A stretch of DNA of 14,532 nucleotides from an uncultured Oscillibacter sp. (GTDB lineage Bacteria > Bacillota > Clostridia > Oscillospirales > Oscillospiraceae), in contig CAJUBX010000061.1 of NCBI GenBank assembly GCA_910585165.1, forward strand, positions 1 to 14,532, written 5' to 3'. The notes beneath the pieces are model-generated. The model was not told where the DNA came from, searched no databases, and was given only the letters and a program-made list of their open reading frames with translations. Position 1 is the first letter of the stretch, and the number at the start of each line of letters is the position of its first letter. A program made the translations under genes and the position numbers. Positions 1 through 6,030 of this stretch are shown here, in pieces.

Positions 1-110
1 AGCTCAGCGCCGACTATATCATCCCCAAGGCGTTTGACAAGCGGGTGGGCCCCGCCGTGGCCAGGGCCGTGGCCCAGGCCGCCCGGAGCTCCGGCGTGGC
101 CAGGCTGTAA
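1..110 (+). CDS. NAD-dependent malic enzyme, C-terminal end (partial)
   Basis: This is the last 35 codons of a gene that begins before the window; the first complete codon is at position 3 and the TAA stop is at 108-110. The visible tail contains DYIIPKAFDKRVGPAVARAV followed by AQAARSSGVARL. That matches the usual end of bacterial malic enzymes, where an IP-x-x-FD-x-RV-x-PAVA segment precedes a terminal GVAR. The family converts malate to pyruvate and CO2 with NAD(P) reduction in the cytoplasm. Only the tail is visible, so cofactor and activity cannot be judged. A hairpin follows 51 bases after the stop, and the next gene faces it from the opposite strand. Confidence 0.75.
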   Translation, partial: LSADYIIPKAFDKRVGPAVARAVAQAARSSGVARL

Positions 111-160
111 AGAACTGGTTTCCCGCTGACTCTTTTGAAACCGGAACGGGAATATGACTA

Positions 161-207
161 TCGGAGGGAGGCCTGCCAATACGGCGCCTCCCTCCGATGG
201 TTTAATC
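161..207. terminator. Hairpin between two converging genes, probable terminator
   Basis: A perfect 12-bp stem (161-172 with 186-197) encloses a 13-base loop between the malic enzyme stop and the converging reductase stop. On the plus strand the stem is followed by TGGTTTAATCT, only a weak T-run. There is no T-run on the minus side. It probably ends transcription mainly for the plus-strand gene. The rest of 111-241 holds nothing else I can recognise. Confidence 0.6.
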
Positions 208-241
208 TGTAAGTACCCTGCGATAAACAGCGGGCTGCCGC

Positions 242-787
242 TCAGACGGCTCCGCCCAGCCTGCGGGCATCCTCCAGCTCCCTGCGGCCCTCAATGTCGC
301 CTGTGTCCATCACGCCGCCGCAGAGAACCTTACCAAGGCTTTTCCAGCCCAAATGCTGTTCCAGCCGGTCGTACCAGTACAGCGTCTCCTCAAAACCATG
401 GCCCTCCGCCGCCATCAGCAGGGCGCACTCTTTTTTCGGATTGCGATAGTCCGGATCGCATTCCGCCACAGCAAACAGCCGGTCAAAGGCGCACTTCAGC
501 TGCCCGCTGATGGTCCAGTAATAAAGCGGCGACGCCAGCACCACCACGTCGGCTTCCTTGTAGGCAGGGTAGATTTTGTCCATATCGTCCCGCTGGACAC
601 AGGGATGCTCCGGGTCCTTTCCGCCGCCAAAGCAGCCCCTGCACCCATGGATGTTCATGCCGTCCAGAAAAAATTCCGTCACCGTATTGCCCGCACTCTC
701 AGCACCCTCGGTGAATGCCTTCACCAGCGCAGAGGTGTTGCCTTTCCTTCGAGGACTGCCGTTCAAAATCACGATTTTCTTCGGCAT
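242..787 (-). CDS. Flavodoxin-like NAD(P)H-dependent FMN oxidoreductase (second of a pair)
   Basis: A 181-residue cytoplasmic protein of the NADPH-dependent FMN reductase/flavodoxin-fold family. The N-terminus (MPKKIVILNGSPRRKGNTSA) holds the GSPR-x-x-GNT phosphate loop that binds FMN. ASPLYYWTISGQLKCAFDRLF in the middle is the typical second flavin-contact segment. A cysteine cluster lies at C49, C52 and C63, followed by RDDM. In related iron-sulfur flavoproteins a further Cys would sit near residue 55; here it is Gly, so a full [4Fe-4S] site is doubtful. The ATG at 785-787 was chosen over upstream codons because AAGGAGA sits just before it and the fold starts there. It lies 14 bases after the paralogous gene upstream, so the two are co-transcribed. 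The likely role is reduction of quinones, nitro compounds or similar electrophiles; the substrate is unknown. Confidence 0.85.
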   Translation of the reverse strand: MPKKIVILNGSPRRKGNTSALVKAFTEGAESAGNTVTEFFLDGMNIHGCRGCFGGGKDPEHPCVQRDDMDKIYPAYKEADVVVLASPLYYWTISGQLKCAFDRLFAVAECDPDYRNPKKECALLMAAEGHGFEETLYWYDRLEQHLGWKSLGKVLCGGVMDTGDIEGRRELEDARRLGGAV

Positions 788-801
788 GGTTCCAGCTCTC
801 C

Positions 802-1347
802 TTAAATCTTGCCGGCCAGAGCTGCCGCCTGGGCGCAGCCGTCGGTCTTTTCGATGTCGCCCACGTTGAGAACGCTGGGCACCAGCACCTCGCCTACCAT
901 GTTCCACTTCAGAAGGGCGGCGGAGCGCTCCAGGGGAATCCGAACGCCGTCCATCACGTCCATCTCCGCTTCCTCACAGCAGACGATCATGGCGCATTCC
1001 TTGCCCGCAATGTCCTTGCCGCCGATCACGAGGGAGAACAGCCGGTCGATAACGCCCTTAATCTGAGCGGGGATGGAGTACCAGTAAACCGGCATGGTGA
1101 ACACCACGGCGTCTGCCTCCAGGATGGCAGGGGCAATAAGGTTGAAGTCGTCGTCGAAGGAGCAGGCTTTCCCGGTCTTGTAGCATGTCTGACAGGCGTG
1201 GCAGCCGCCAATCTTCATCATGGCCGCATCGAAGCGGGTGACGGTGTGGCCCTTGGCTTCCGCCGCCTGGATGAACGCGTCCGTCATAGCAAAGCTGTTG
1301 CCGTTTTTGCGCGGACTGCCGGTGATGACCACAATTTTCTTGCTCAT
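802..1347 (-). CDS. Iron-sulfur-flavoprotein-like NAD(P)H-dependent oxidoreductase (first of a pair)
   Basis: A 181-residue flavodoxin-fold protein, paralogous to the next gene downstream. It starts MSKKIVVITGSPRKNGNS, giving the FMN phosphate loop at residues 10-18. MPVYWYSIPAQIKGVIDRLF provides the second flavin-binding loop. Cysteines C49, C52, C55 and C62 form a compact C-x2-C-x2-C-x6-C motif. This is the pattern used by iron-sulfur flavoproteins of the Isf type to hold a [4Fe-4S] cluster, so this member may carry both FMN and a cluster. The ATG at 1345-1347 follows GGAGG at good spacing. It is the first gene of a two-gene unit driven by a strong promoter at 1410-1438 and faces an HxlR regulator, an arrangement common for redox- or electrophile-induced reductases. 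The physiological substrate cannot be told from sequence. Confidence 0.87.
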   Translation of the reverse strand: MSKKIVVITGSPRKNGNSFAMTDAFIQAAEAKGHTVTRFDAAMMKIGGCHACQTCYKTGKACSFDDDFNLIAPAILEADAVVFTMPVYWYSIPAQIKGVIDRLFSLVIGGKDIAGKECAMIVCCEEAEMDVMDGVRIPLERSAALLKWNMVGEVLVPSVLNVGDIEKTDGCAQAAALAGKI

Positions 1348-1382
1348 AATAAAGCCTCCGGTTCATGGATTTGAGGGCGGAC

Positions 1383-1411
1383 TTGACTTTCTCCGCACCT
1401 GATTGTATTAT
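1383..1411 (+). promoter_or_regulatory. Sigma-A promoter of the HxlR regulator gene
   Basis: TTGACT (1383-1388) and TATTAT (1406-1411) are spaced by 17 bases on the plus strand. The predicted start near 1418 gives a leader of about 65 bases before the HxlR start. The last bases of the -10 box are shared with the divergent reductase promoter. Confidence 0.65.
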
Positions 1412-1438
1412 CATAAGCAAGAACAAGCTGCACGTCAA
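1410..1438 (-). promoter_or_regulatory. Sigma-A promoter of the reductase pair
   Basis: On the minus strand TTGACG (1433-1438) and TATGAT (1410-1415) are separated by exactly 17 bases. This predicts a start near 1403 and a leader of about 55 bases. Its -10 box overlaps the -10 of the opposite-facing promoter, and its -35 overlaps one arm of a dyad. Confidence 0.75.
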
Positions 1439-1463
1439 GTACGCACATTCAAGTGTGGTACTT
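1437..1463. promoter_or_regulatory. Candidate HxlR operator dyad
   Basis: The inverted arms AAGTAC (1437-1442) and GTACTT (1458-1463) flank 15 bases that contain a near-symmetric CACA...GTGTG. The left arm overlaps the -35 box of the reductase promoter. The whole dyad lies inside the predicted regulator leader. HxlR dimers (YodB, HypR, HxlR) bind inverted repeats near their target promoters, so binding by the adjacent regulator is a reasonable inference. Confidence 0.5.
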
Positions 1464-1482
1464 ACCAAAAGGAGAGCGTGAG

Positions 1483-1818
1483 ATGGACAATCGATGCATT
1501 TCAAGAGAGTGCCTGAGCGGGACGGGGTTCAGCTATACGTTATCGCTCATTAACGGAAAATATAAAATGACCATTCTCTATACGCTGATGGAGTTCAAAA
1601 CGGTCCGCTTCAACGAGATGAAAAGGTACATCGGGGATATTTCCTATAAAACCCTGAGCCATACGCTGAAGGAATTGGAATCGGACGGGCTGGTGCACCG
1701 GAAGGAATATCCGCAGATTCCGCCCAAAGTGGAATATAGCCTGACAGAGCGGGGCCAATCGCTGATTCCCATTCTGGACGCTATGTGCGATTGGGGTCAT
1801 GCGAATCGAATTCCCTAA
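1483..1818 (+). CDS. HxlR-family winged-helix transcriptional regulator
   Basis: A 111-residue DNA-binding protein of the HxlR (DUF24, MarR-like) family. The family signature is clear: LINGKYKMTILYTLM, then RFNEMKRYIGDISYKTLSHT as the recognition helix region, LKELESDGLVHRKEY, and PPKVEYSLTERGQSL as the wing. Length is typical. The ATG at 1483 was chosen because AAAAGGAGA lies just upstream and the protein begins MDNRCISREC; an upstream GTG at 1453 would sit inside the putative operator. Two N-terminal cysteines (C5, C10) resemble the redox-sensing cysteines of YodB-type members but sit further from the first helix than usual. It diverges from two flavin reductase genes, so it probably represses them and releases them in response to quinones, diamide-like stress or another electrophile. 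Confidence 0.9.
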   Translation: MDNRCISRECLSGTGFSYTLSLINGKYKMTILYTLMEFKTVRFNEMKRYIGDISYKTLSHTLKELESDGLVHRKEYPQIPPKVEYSLTERGQSLIPILDAMCDWGHANRIP

Positions 1819-1931
1819 AATGAGAGGGTGTCATGAAATCTCGGAGGATTCCGCCATAGCCAGCGCCGGAGCCCGCATCTGCGGGCGCATGTGCCTGGGC
1901 TTATAGGAGATGCAGGTGCGCTTTGCGCCAG
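1819..1931. other. Non-coding stretch with GC-rich dyads
   Basis: There is no supported gene between the HxlR stop and the terminator that follows. It contains a perfect GCCCGCA/TGCGGGC dyad (1871-1877, 1880-1886) with only 2 bases between the arms. A weaker GTGCGC...GCGCCA dyad lies near 1917-1930. These may form part of the HxlR transcript end or be remnants. No known RNA family was recognised. Confidence 0.3.
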
Positions 1932-1960
1932 CGGGCCGCCCTTTGGGCGGCCCGTTTTTT
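1932..1960. terminator. Strong intrinsic terminator downstream of HxlR, facing the alpha-galactosidase end
   Basis: A perfect 10-bp stem, CGGGCCGCCC (1932-1941) with GGGCGGCCCG (1945-1954), has a TTT loop and is followed directly by six T on the plus strand. The T-run reaches into the stop codon of the converging alpha-galactosidase gene at 1959-1961. On the minus strand the hairpin follows that stop almost at once but lacks a good T-run, so it chiefly serves the plus strand. Confidence 0.8.
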
Positions 1961-4136
1961 ATGAAATTGCCGTCAGATAGAACTGCCAGGACTGGTAGTC
2001 CCCCCAGGGCATGGGCAGGGGCCAGCCCGCCTCCATCAATGCGCTTCCGGGGAGGGAACTCTCGCCGTTGACGCAGTAGCAAAGTTCCGGGTCCAGGCCT
2101 TTAAGCCGCAGATTCCGCAGGGGAGGCCCGCCCTGAACCGGGCCGGACACCACGGAGACCAGGGCTTCCCTCTTGTCGGGGGAAACATGCTCCCAGGCGG
2201 TGTAAGGCCCGTTTTGGAAGGGATCCGTGAGGCGGTAGTAGTCCCCCTGGTAAATAAGGCCCTGGTGCTCCTTGAAAAAAGCCGTCTGGCGGAGAACAGT
2301 CTCCCGCTCCTCCGGGGAAATTTCCGCTGGGTCCATCTCGTAGCCGAAGGTGCCGTGCATCGCTGCGACGCCCCGGGTTTCCATGGACACGGACCGGCCT
2401 GTCTGCGCGTTGGGCACAGCGGAGACGTGGGCCCCCATGGTGCAAACCGGGTAACAGAAGGAGGTTCCGTACTGGATGCGGAGCCGGTCCATGGCGTCGG
2501 TGTTGTCGCTGCACCAGATTTGGGGCGTATAGTACAGCATTCCCGCGTCAAAGCGCCCGCCGCCGCCGCTGCACCCTTCAATGAGCATATGGGGAAAATC
2601 CCGGCGCATCTGCTCCAGCATGCTGTACAGGCCCAAAACACAGCGGTGGTAGGTCTCGCCCTGCCGCTCCGGCGGAAGGGCTGCGGACCACACGGCGGCC
2701 AGGCTCCGGTTTACGTCCCACTTGACATAGGAGACATCGGCGCTGGAGAGCACCGCTTTCAAAGCGCCGTAAATATGCTCCCGGACCTCCCGGCGGGAGA
2801 AGTCCAGCGCCAGCTGCTGGCGGCCCCGGACCTTTGCCCGCCCGGGAATCTGGAGGGCCCAGTCCGGATGGGCCCGGTAGAGGGCGCTGTCCTCGTTGAC
2901 CATCTCCGGTTCCATCCACAATCCAAACTGCATGCCCAGGGCCCGGATGCGGGAGGCCAGAGCCTCCAGCCCGCCGGGCAGCTTTTCCCCGTTGACGGTC
3001 CAGTCCCCCAGACCCGCATTATCGCTGTTTCGCGCGCCGAACCAGCCGTCGTCCATGACAAAGAGCTCAATCCCCAAGGGAGCGGCGCTTTCGGCGATTT
3101 TGACCAGGCGCTCCGCGTCGAAGGAGAACTCCGTGGCTTCCCAGTTGTTGATGAGAACAGGCCGGGGCCGCCCTGCCCAGGGGTCCCGGATCAGCCGCTC
3201 CCGGATGGCCCGGTGAAACCGGTGGCTCAGGACAGCCAGTCCGTCTTTGGAGCAGCAGAGGGCCGCCTCCGGGGTGGTGAAGCCTTCGCCGGGGGCCAGG
3301 GTCCAGCAGAAGTGCCAGGGATGAATGCCCAGAGTGAGGCGGATATTCTCAAACTGGGACCGTTCCGCCGCCGCCTGAAAGTTGCCGCTGTAAAGAAGCG
3401 CGGCCCCATAGCAAAGGCCGTGGTCCTCCCCCGCGCCGTGCTCGCAGAGGATAACAAAGGGGTTGTGCTGGTGGCTGGAGCTGCCTCGGACGCTGCCCAC
3501 ACTCCGCACGCCGGGAAGCAGGGGCCCCCGGTTGGGGCGGCGCTCCAGGACATGCTTGCCGTCAAAGGTGATGAGGTCCAGGTCCTCCCGCTGGAAATCC
3601 AGGCAGAGGGAGGCGGCCTGCCGGACCTTGACGGCGGCGCTTCCCCGGTTGATGAGCTTAACGGCCCGGGTGATGATATCGTAATCTTCCAGCACGCCGT
3701 AATAGAGCTCCGCTTCCACTCCGGCGGCGGCGTCCTCCAAAACAACGACCAGAGTCTCGCCATCCTCCCCCCAGAAGGCGGGAAGCCCTTCCAGGGCGTA
3801 TTTTCCCGGCTCCACCCGGAAGGACTTGTACCGCAGGTCTGCGGCGCGGCTGCCGTTGGGCAGCTCCAGGTCCAGGGAGGGAAGGCGGAAATCCCCCATG
3901 CCGCAGCCGGAGTACTCCTGGGGAAGCACGTCCAGGGAAAAGCCCCGGTCCTCCCCTGCCTCTTCCGGGTTGGGGGAAAAGCCCCGGTCGACGTACCGGA
4001 TGCGGTAGGACAGGTCGCAGCCGTCTACCCGGGGACCGTAGTAGGTGTGGAGCAGGACGCCGTGAGCGCCCGCCTTCATCTGATAGGTGGTGTGTCTCGT
4101 ATGCAGGGTGAAAAGCCCTTTGCCGCATTGTATCAT
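1959..4136 (-). CDS. aga: Alpha-galactosidase, glycoside hydrolase family 36
   Basis: A 725-residue cytoplasmic enzyme (no signal peptide) that removes terminal alpha-1,6-galactose from melibiose, raffinose and stachyose. Length and motif order match the bacterial GH36 tetrameric enzymes such as Geobacillus AgaA. An N-terminal beta-sandwich leads into the (beta/alpha)8 barrel, with NNWEAT, then VMDDGWFG, then LWMEPEMV. KWDVNR carries the nucleophile, D474. EGCSGGGGRFD is the sugar-contact loop, and CSDNTDA carries the acid/base, D544. Both catalytic positions are intact. A small C-terminal beta domain ends in YQSWQFYLTAIS. The ATG at 4134-4136 is preceded by GTGAGGA. The gene is last in the minus-strand sugar-transport cluster, 129 bases after the second permease gene, with a GC-rich hairpin in the gap that may lower its expression relative to the transporter. 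Confidence 0.95.
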   Translation of the reverse strand: MIQCGKGLFTLHTRHTTYQMKAGAHGVLLHTYYGPRVDGCDLSYRIRYVDRGFSPNPEEAGEDRGFSLDVLPQEYSGCGMGDFRLPSLDLELPNGSRAADLRYKSFRVEPGKYALEGLPAFWGEDGETLVVVLEDAAAGVEAELYYGVLEDYDIITRAVKLINRGSAAVKVRQAASLCLDFQREDLDLITFDGKHVLERRPNRGPLLPGVRSVGSVRGSSSHQHNPFVILCEHGAGEDHGLCYGAALLYSGNFQAAAERSQFENIRLTLGIHPWHFCWTLAPGEGFTTPEAALCCSKDGLAVLSHRFHRAIRERLIRDPWAGRPRPVLINNWEATEFSFDAERLVKIAESAAPLGIELFVMDDGWFGARNSDNAGLGDWTVNGEKLPGGLEALASRIRALGMQFGLWMEPEMVNEDSALYRAHPDWALQIPGRAKVRGRQQLALDFSRREVREHIYGALKAVLSSADVSYVKWDVNRSLAAVWSAALPPERQGETYHRCVLGLYSMLEQMRRDFPHMLIEGCSGGGGRFDAGMLYYTPQIWCSDNTDAMDRLRIQYGTSFCYPVCTMGAHVSAVPNAQTGRSVSMETRGVAAMHGTFGYEMDPAEISPEERETVLRQTAFFKEHQGLIYQGDYYRLTDPFQNGPYTAWEHVSPDKREALVSVVSGPVQGGPPLRNLRLKGLDPELCYCVNGESSLPGSALMEAGWPLPMPWGDYQSWQFYLTAIS

Positions 4137-4170
4137 AAGAAATTCCTCACAGTGTCGCAGATAAGAGGTC

Positions 4171-4205
4171 CAGCCCCGGCGGGGCGGATCGCCGGGCCGG
4201 GGCTG
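4171..4205 (-). terminator. Intercistronic hairpin, possible partial terminator or mRNA-stabilising element
   Basis: CAGCCCCGGC (4171-4180) pairs perfectly with GCCGGGGCTG (4196-4205) in the gap between the permease and alpha-galactosidase genes. Read on the minus strand it is followed by GACCTCTTATCT, with no true T-run, so full termination is unlikely. It could protect the 3' end of the transporter mRNA or attenuate the last gene. Confidence 0.45.
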
Positions 4206-4265
4206 GGTGGAAGAAAGGTGGATGTATGAAGGGGGCCGTCACGTATAGGACGCCTCTTGCCGAAA

Positions 4266-5108
4266 TTATTTTCCTCCCGTGGAGGCGATGCCCTCGATGA
4301 ACTGGCGCTGGAAGATCAGATACAGAATCACCATGGGCAGCATGGCAAGCAGGGAGCCCGCCATCAGCACCGGGAAGTTGGTGGTAAACTGGCCCCGGAG
4401 GGTCGCCAGGCCGGAAGAAAGGGTCATCATCTTCAAATCGGAGTTCACCACCAGGGGCCACATCAGGTCGCTGTAGGCGAACACGGCAGTGAAGATGGTC
4501 AGGGCCGCTACGGAGGTTCCCGTCAGGGGGAACATGACCTTAGTGAAGGTCTGCCACTGGTTGCAGCCGTCCAGGTAAGCGGCCTCGCCGATCTCATTGG
4601 GGATGCCCATGTAGGTCTGGCGCAGGAAGAACACGCCGAAGGCGCTGACGATGCCGGGGAAGACCAGGGCGAAAATCGTATTGGCCAGGCCCATATGCGC
4701 CACCATCTGATACTGGGGAATGATGAAAATCTGGCTGGGCAGGGACATCTGGACCAGCACGATGCCGAAGAGAAGGTTCTTGCCCTTGAAGTTCAGCTTG
4801 GCGAAGGCATAGCCCGCCATGGAGCTGAACACGATGGCGCACAGCACCCGGAAGAGGATCATCAGCGCCGTGTTCCAGTACAGGTTCAGGAAGGGCAGAC
4901 TGGCCATGGCGTCCCGGAAGTTATCCAGAATCAGCTCTTTGGGGAAAATGGTCGGCGGAATGGCCAGACTCTCGGGAATGGTCTTGGAGCTGGTGAGGAT
5001 CATCCACACGAAGGGGAAGATCATAATGACGGAACCCAGGACCAGAGCCGCATAGGTCAGGAAGGTGGTGATCCGCTTACTGCGGGTGAGAGAAGCGCTG
5101 CTTTTCAT
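4266..5108 (-). CDS. Carbohydrate ABC transporter permease (MsmG/MalG type)
   Basis: A 280-residue inner-membrane subunit of a CUT1 sugar importer. The first membrane helix is near residues 14-39 (TYAALVLGSVIMIFPFVWMI), and several more hydrophobic segments follow, consistent with six helices. The cytoplasmic EAA loop, which contacts the ATPase, is EIGEAAYLDGCNQWQTF with the EAA at residues 175-177. MalG-type proteins usually end in a short cytoplasmic tail like the one here (QRQFIEGIASTGGK). The ATG at 5106-5108 was chosen over an upstream start because AGGAGGGG precedes it and the upstream residues lie within the end of the preceding gene. It lies 13 bases after its partner permease gene. 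The substrate is inferred from the adjacent alpha-galactosidase. Confidence 0.92.
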   Translation of the reverse strand: MKSSASLTRSKRITTFLTYAALVLGSVIMIFPFVWMILTSSKTIPESLAIPPTIFPKELILDNFRDAMASLPFLNLYWNTALMILFRVLCAIVFSSMAGYAFAKLNFKGKNLLFGIVLVQMSLPSQIFIIPQYQMVAHMGLANTIFALVFPGIVSAFGVFFLRQTYMGIPNEIGEAAYLDGCNQWQTFTKVMFPLTGTSVAALTIFTAVFAYSDLMWPLVVNSDLKMMTLSSGLATLRGQFTTNFPVLMAGSLLAMLPMVILYLIFQRQFIEGIASTGGK

Positions 5109-5121
5109 GTTCGTCCCCTCC

Positions 5122-6015
5122 TTACACGTCGTAGTTGACCCACTTCTTCTGGCCGACAAACTGGATAATCGTCACGGCGCCGATGAGAAGCACGGTCCAG
5201 ATCACGATAGCGCTGCCGCTGCCGCGGCTGCCGGCCACGAAAGACTCGCGGTAGAACAGGTACATCAGGCTCTGCACGCTGGTAACGGCGGGGTTCGTGT
5301 CCTCCACCATCATGTAGATGAGGTCGTACACCTTCACGGAGGCCATCAGCCGCATGATCATGACCACGAACAGGGTGGGGGAGACCATGGGCAGGGTGAT
5401 GTGGAAGAACTGGGTGACCTTGTTGGCCCCGTCGATGCTGGCGGCCTCGTAATAGGACTTGGAGATATTCTGGAGGCCCGCCAGGAGAAGCACCGCGTCA
5501 TAGCCGATGTTGCTCCAGATGGCCACCACGGCGCAGGCGATCATAACCACGTTGGGGTCGGTGATCCAGCCCACATGGGTCCCCATGGCCTGGTTCAAAA
5601 TGCCGTACTCGCCGTTGAAAATCCAGCGCCACACCATGGTGACGGCGGCGGGGGCGCAGACCATGGGCAGGAAGAAGATGGTCCGGAACGCGCCCTTGCC
5701 CTTGATCTTCGCGTTCAAAAGCATGGCCACCAGAAGGGACAGGAACAAGCCCAGGGGCACGGTGAGGATGCAGAAGTAAATGGTGTTCCAGGTGGCCCGC
5801 CAGAATTCCGGGCGCTGGAAAACGTCAATGTAATTCTGAAGCCCGACAAACTTGTAGTGGCCGAAGCCCAGGTGCTCGCAGAAGCTGGTGTACAGCGTCT
5901 GGACGAAGGGCCACAGGTTCAGCACAATAAGGCCGATGATGGTGGGGGCCACCATGATATAGGCCCAGTTTTGTTCCCGCTTGGCGGCGGCGGACAGTTT
6001 TGCTCCCTTATTCAC
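5122..6015 (-). CDS. Carbohydrate ABC transporter permease (MsmF/MalF type)
   Basis: A 297-residue membrane subunit partnering the MsmG-type permease. It begins MNKGAKLSAAAKREQNWAYI, then a first helix (MVAPTIIGLIVLNLWPFVQT), a periplasmic loop and further helices. The EAA loop is YYEAASIDGANKVTQFFHIT with E190. The start is a GTG at 6013-6015. AGAGGAGGG lies 6-7 bases upstream, whereas a more upstream GTG at 6031-6033 would overlap that ribosome site and the previous stop. Length is normal for short MalF homologues without the large P2 loop. It lies 14 bases after the binding-protein gene, so the two are clearly co-transcribed. Confidence 0.92.
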   Translation of the reverse strand: MNKGAKLSAAAKREQNWAYIMVAPTIIGLIVLNLWPFVQTLYTSFCEHLGFGHYKFVGLQNYIDVFQRPEFWRATWNTIYFCILTVPLGLFLSLLVAMLLNAKIKGKGAFRTIFFLPMVCAPAAVTMVWRWIFNGEYGILNQAMGTHVGWITDPNVVMIACAVVAIWSNIGYDAVLLLAGLQNISKSYYEAASIDGANKVTQFFHITLPMVSPTLFVVMIMRLMASVKVYDLIYMMVEDTNPAVTSVQSLMYLFYRESFVAGSRGSGSAIVIWTVLLIGAVTIIQFVGQKKWVNYDV

Positions 6016-6021
6016 GGAAAA

Positions 6022-6030
6022 CCCTCCTCT
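6022..6030 (-). promoter_or_regulatory. Ribosome binding site that fixes the GTG start of the MsmF-type permease
   Basis: Read on the minus strand this is AGAGGAGGG, ending 6 bases before the GTG at 6013-6015. It abuts the TGA stop of the binding-protein gene (6030-6032), suggesting translational coupling. Confidence 0.75.

Noticed and set aside
1453..1482. Upstream GTG start for the HxlR gene
   Set aside because: It lacks a ribosome site, lies inside the putative operator, and adds residues not typical of the family.
1909..2038. Possible small gene starting at an ATG after AGGAG downstream of HxlR
   Set aside because: The ribosome-like site abuts the ATG with no spacing, and the frame runs through a strong terminator hairpin and into the antisense of the alpha-galactosidase.
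2187..4229. Long open frame on the plus strand opposite the alpha-galactosidase
   Set aside because: The minus strand encodes an intact GH36 enzyme with all catalytic motifs. The plus-strand product has no recognisable domain and is a by-product of GC-rich codon use.
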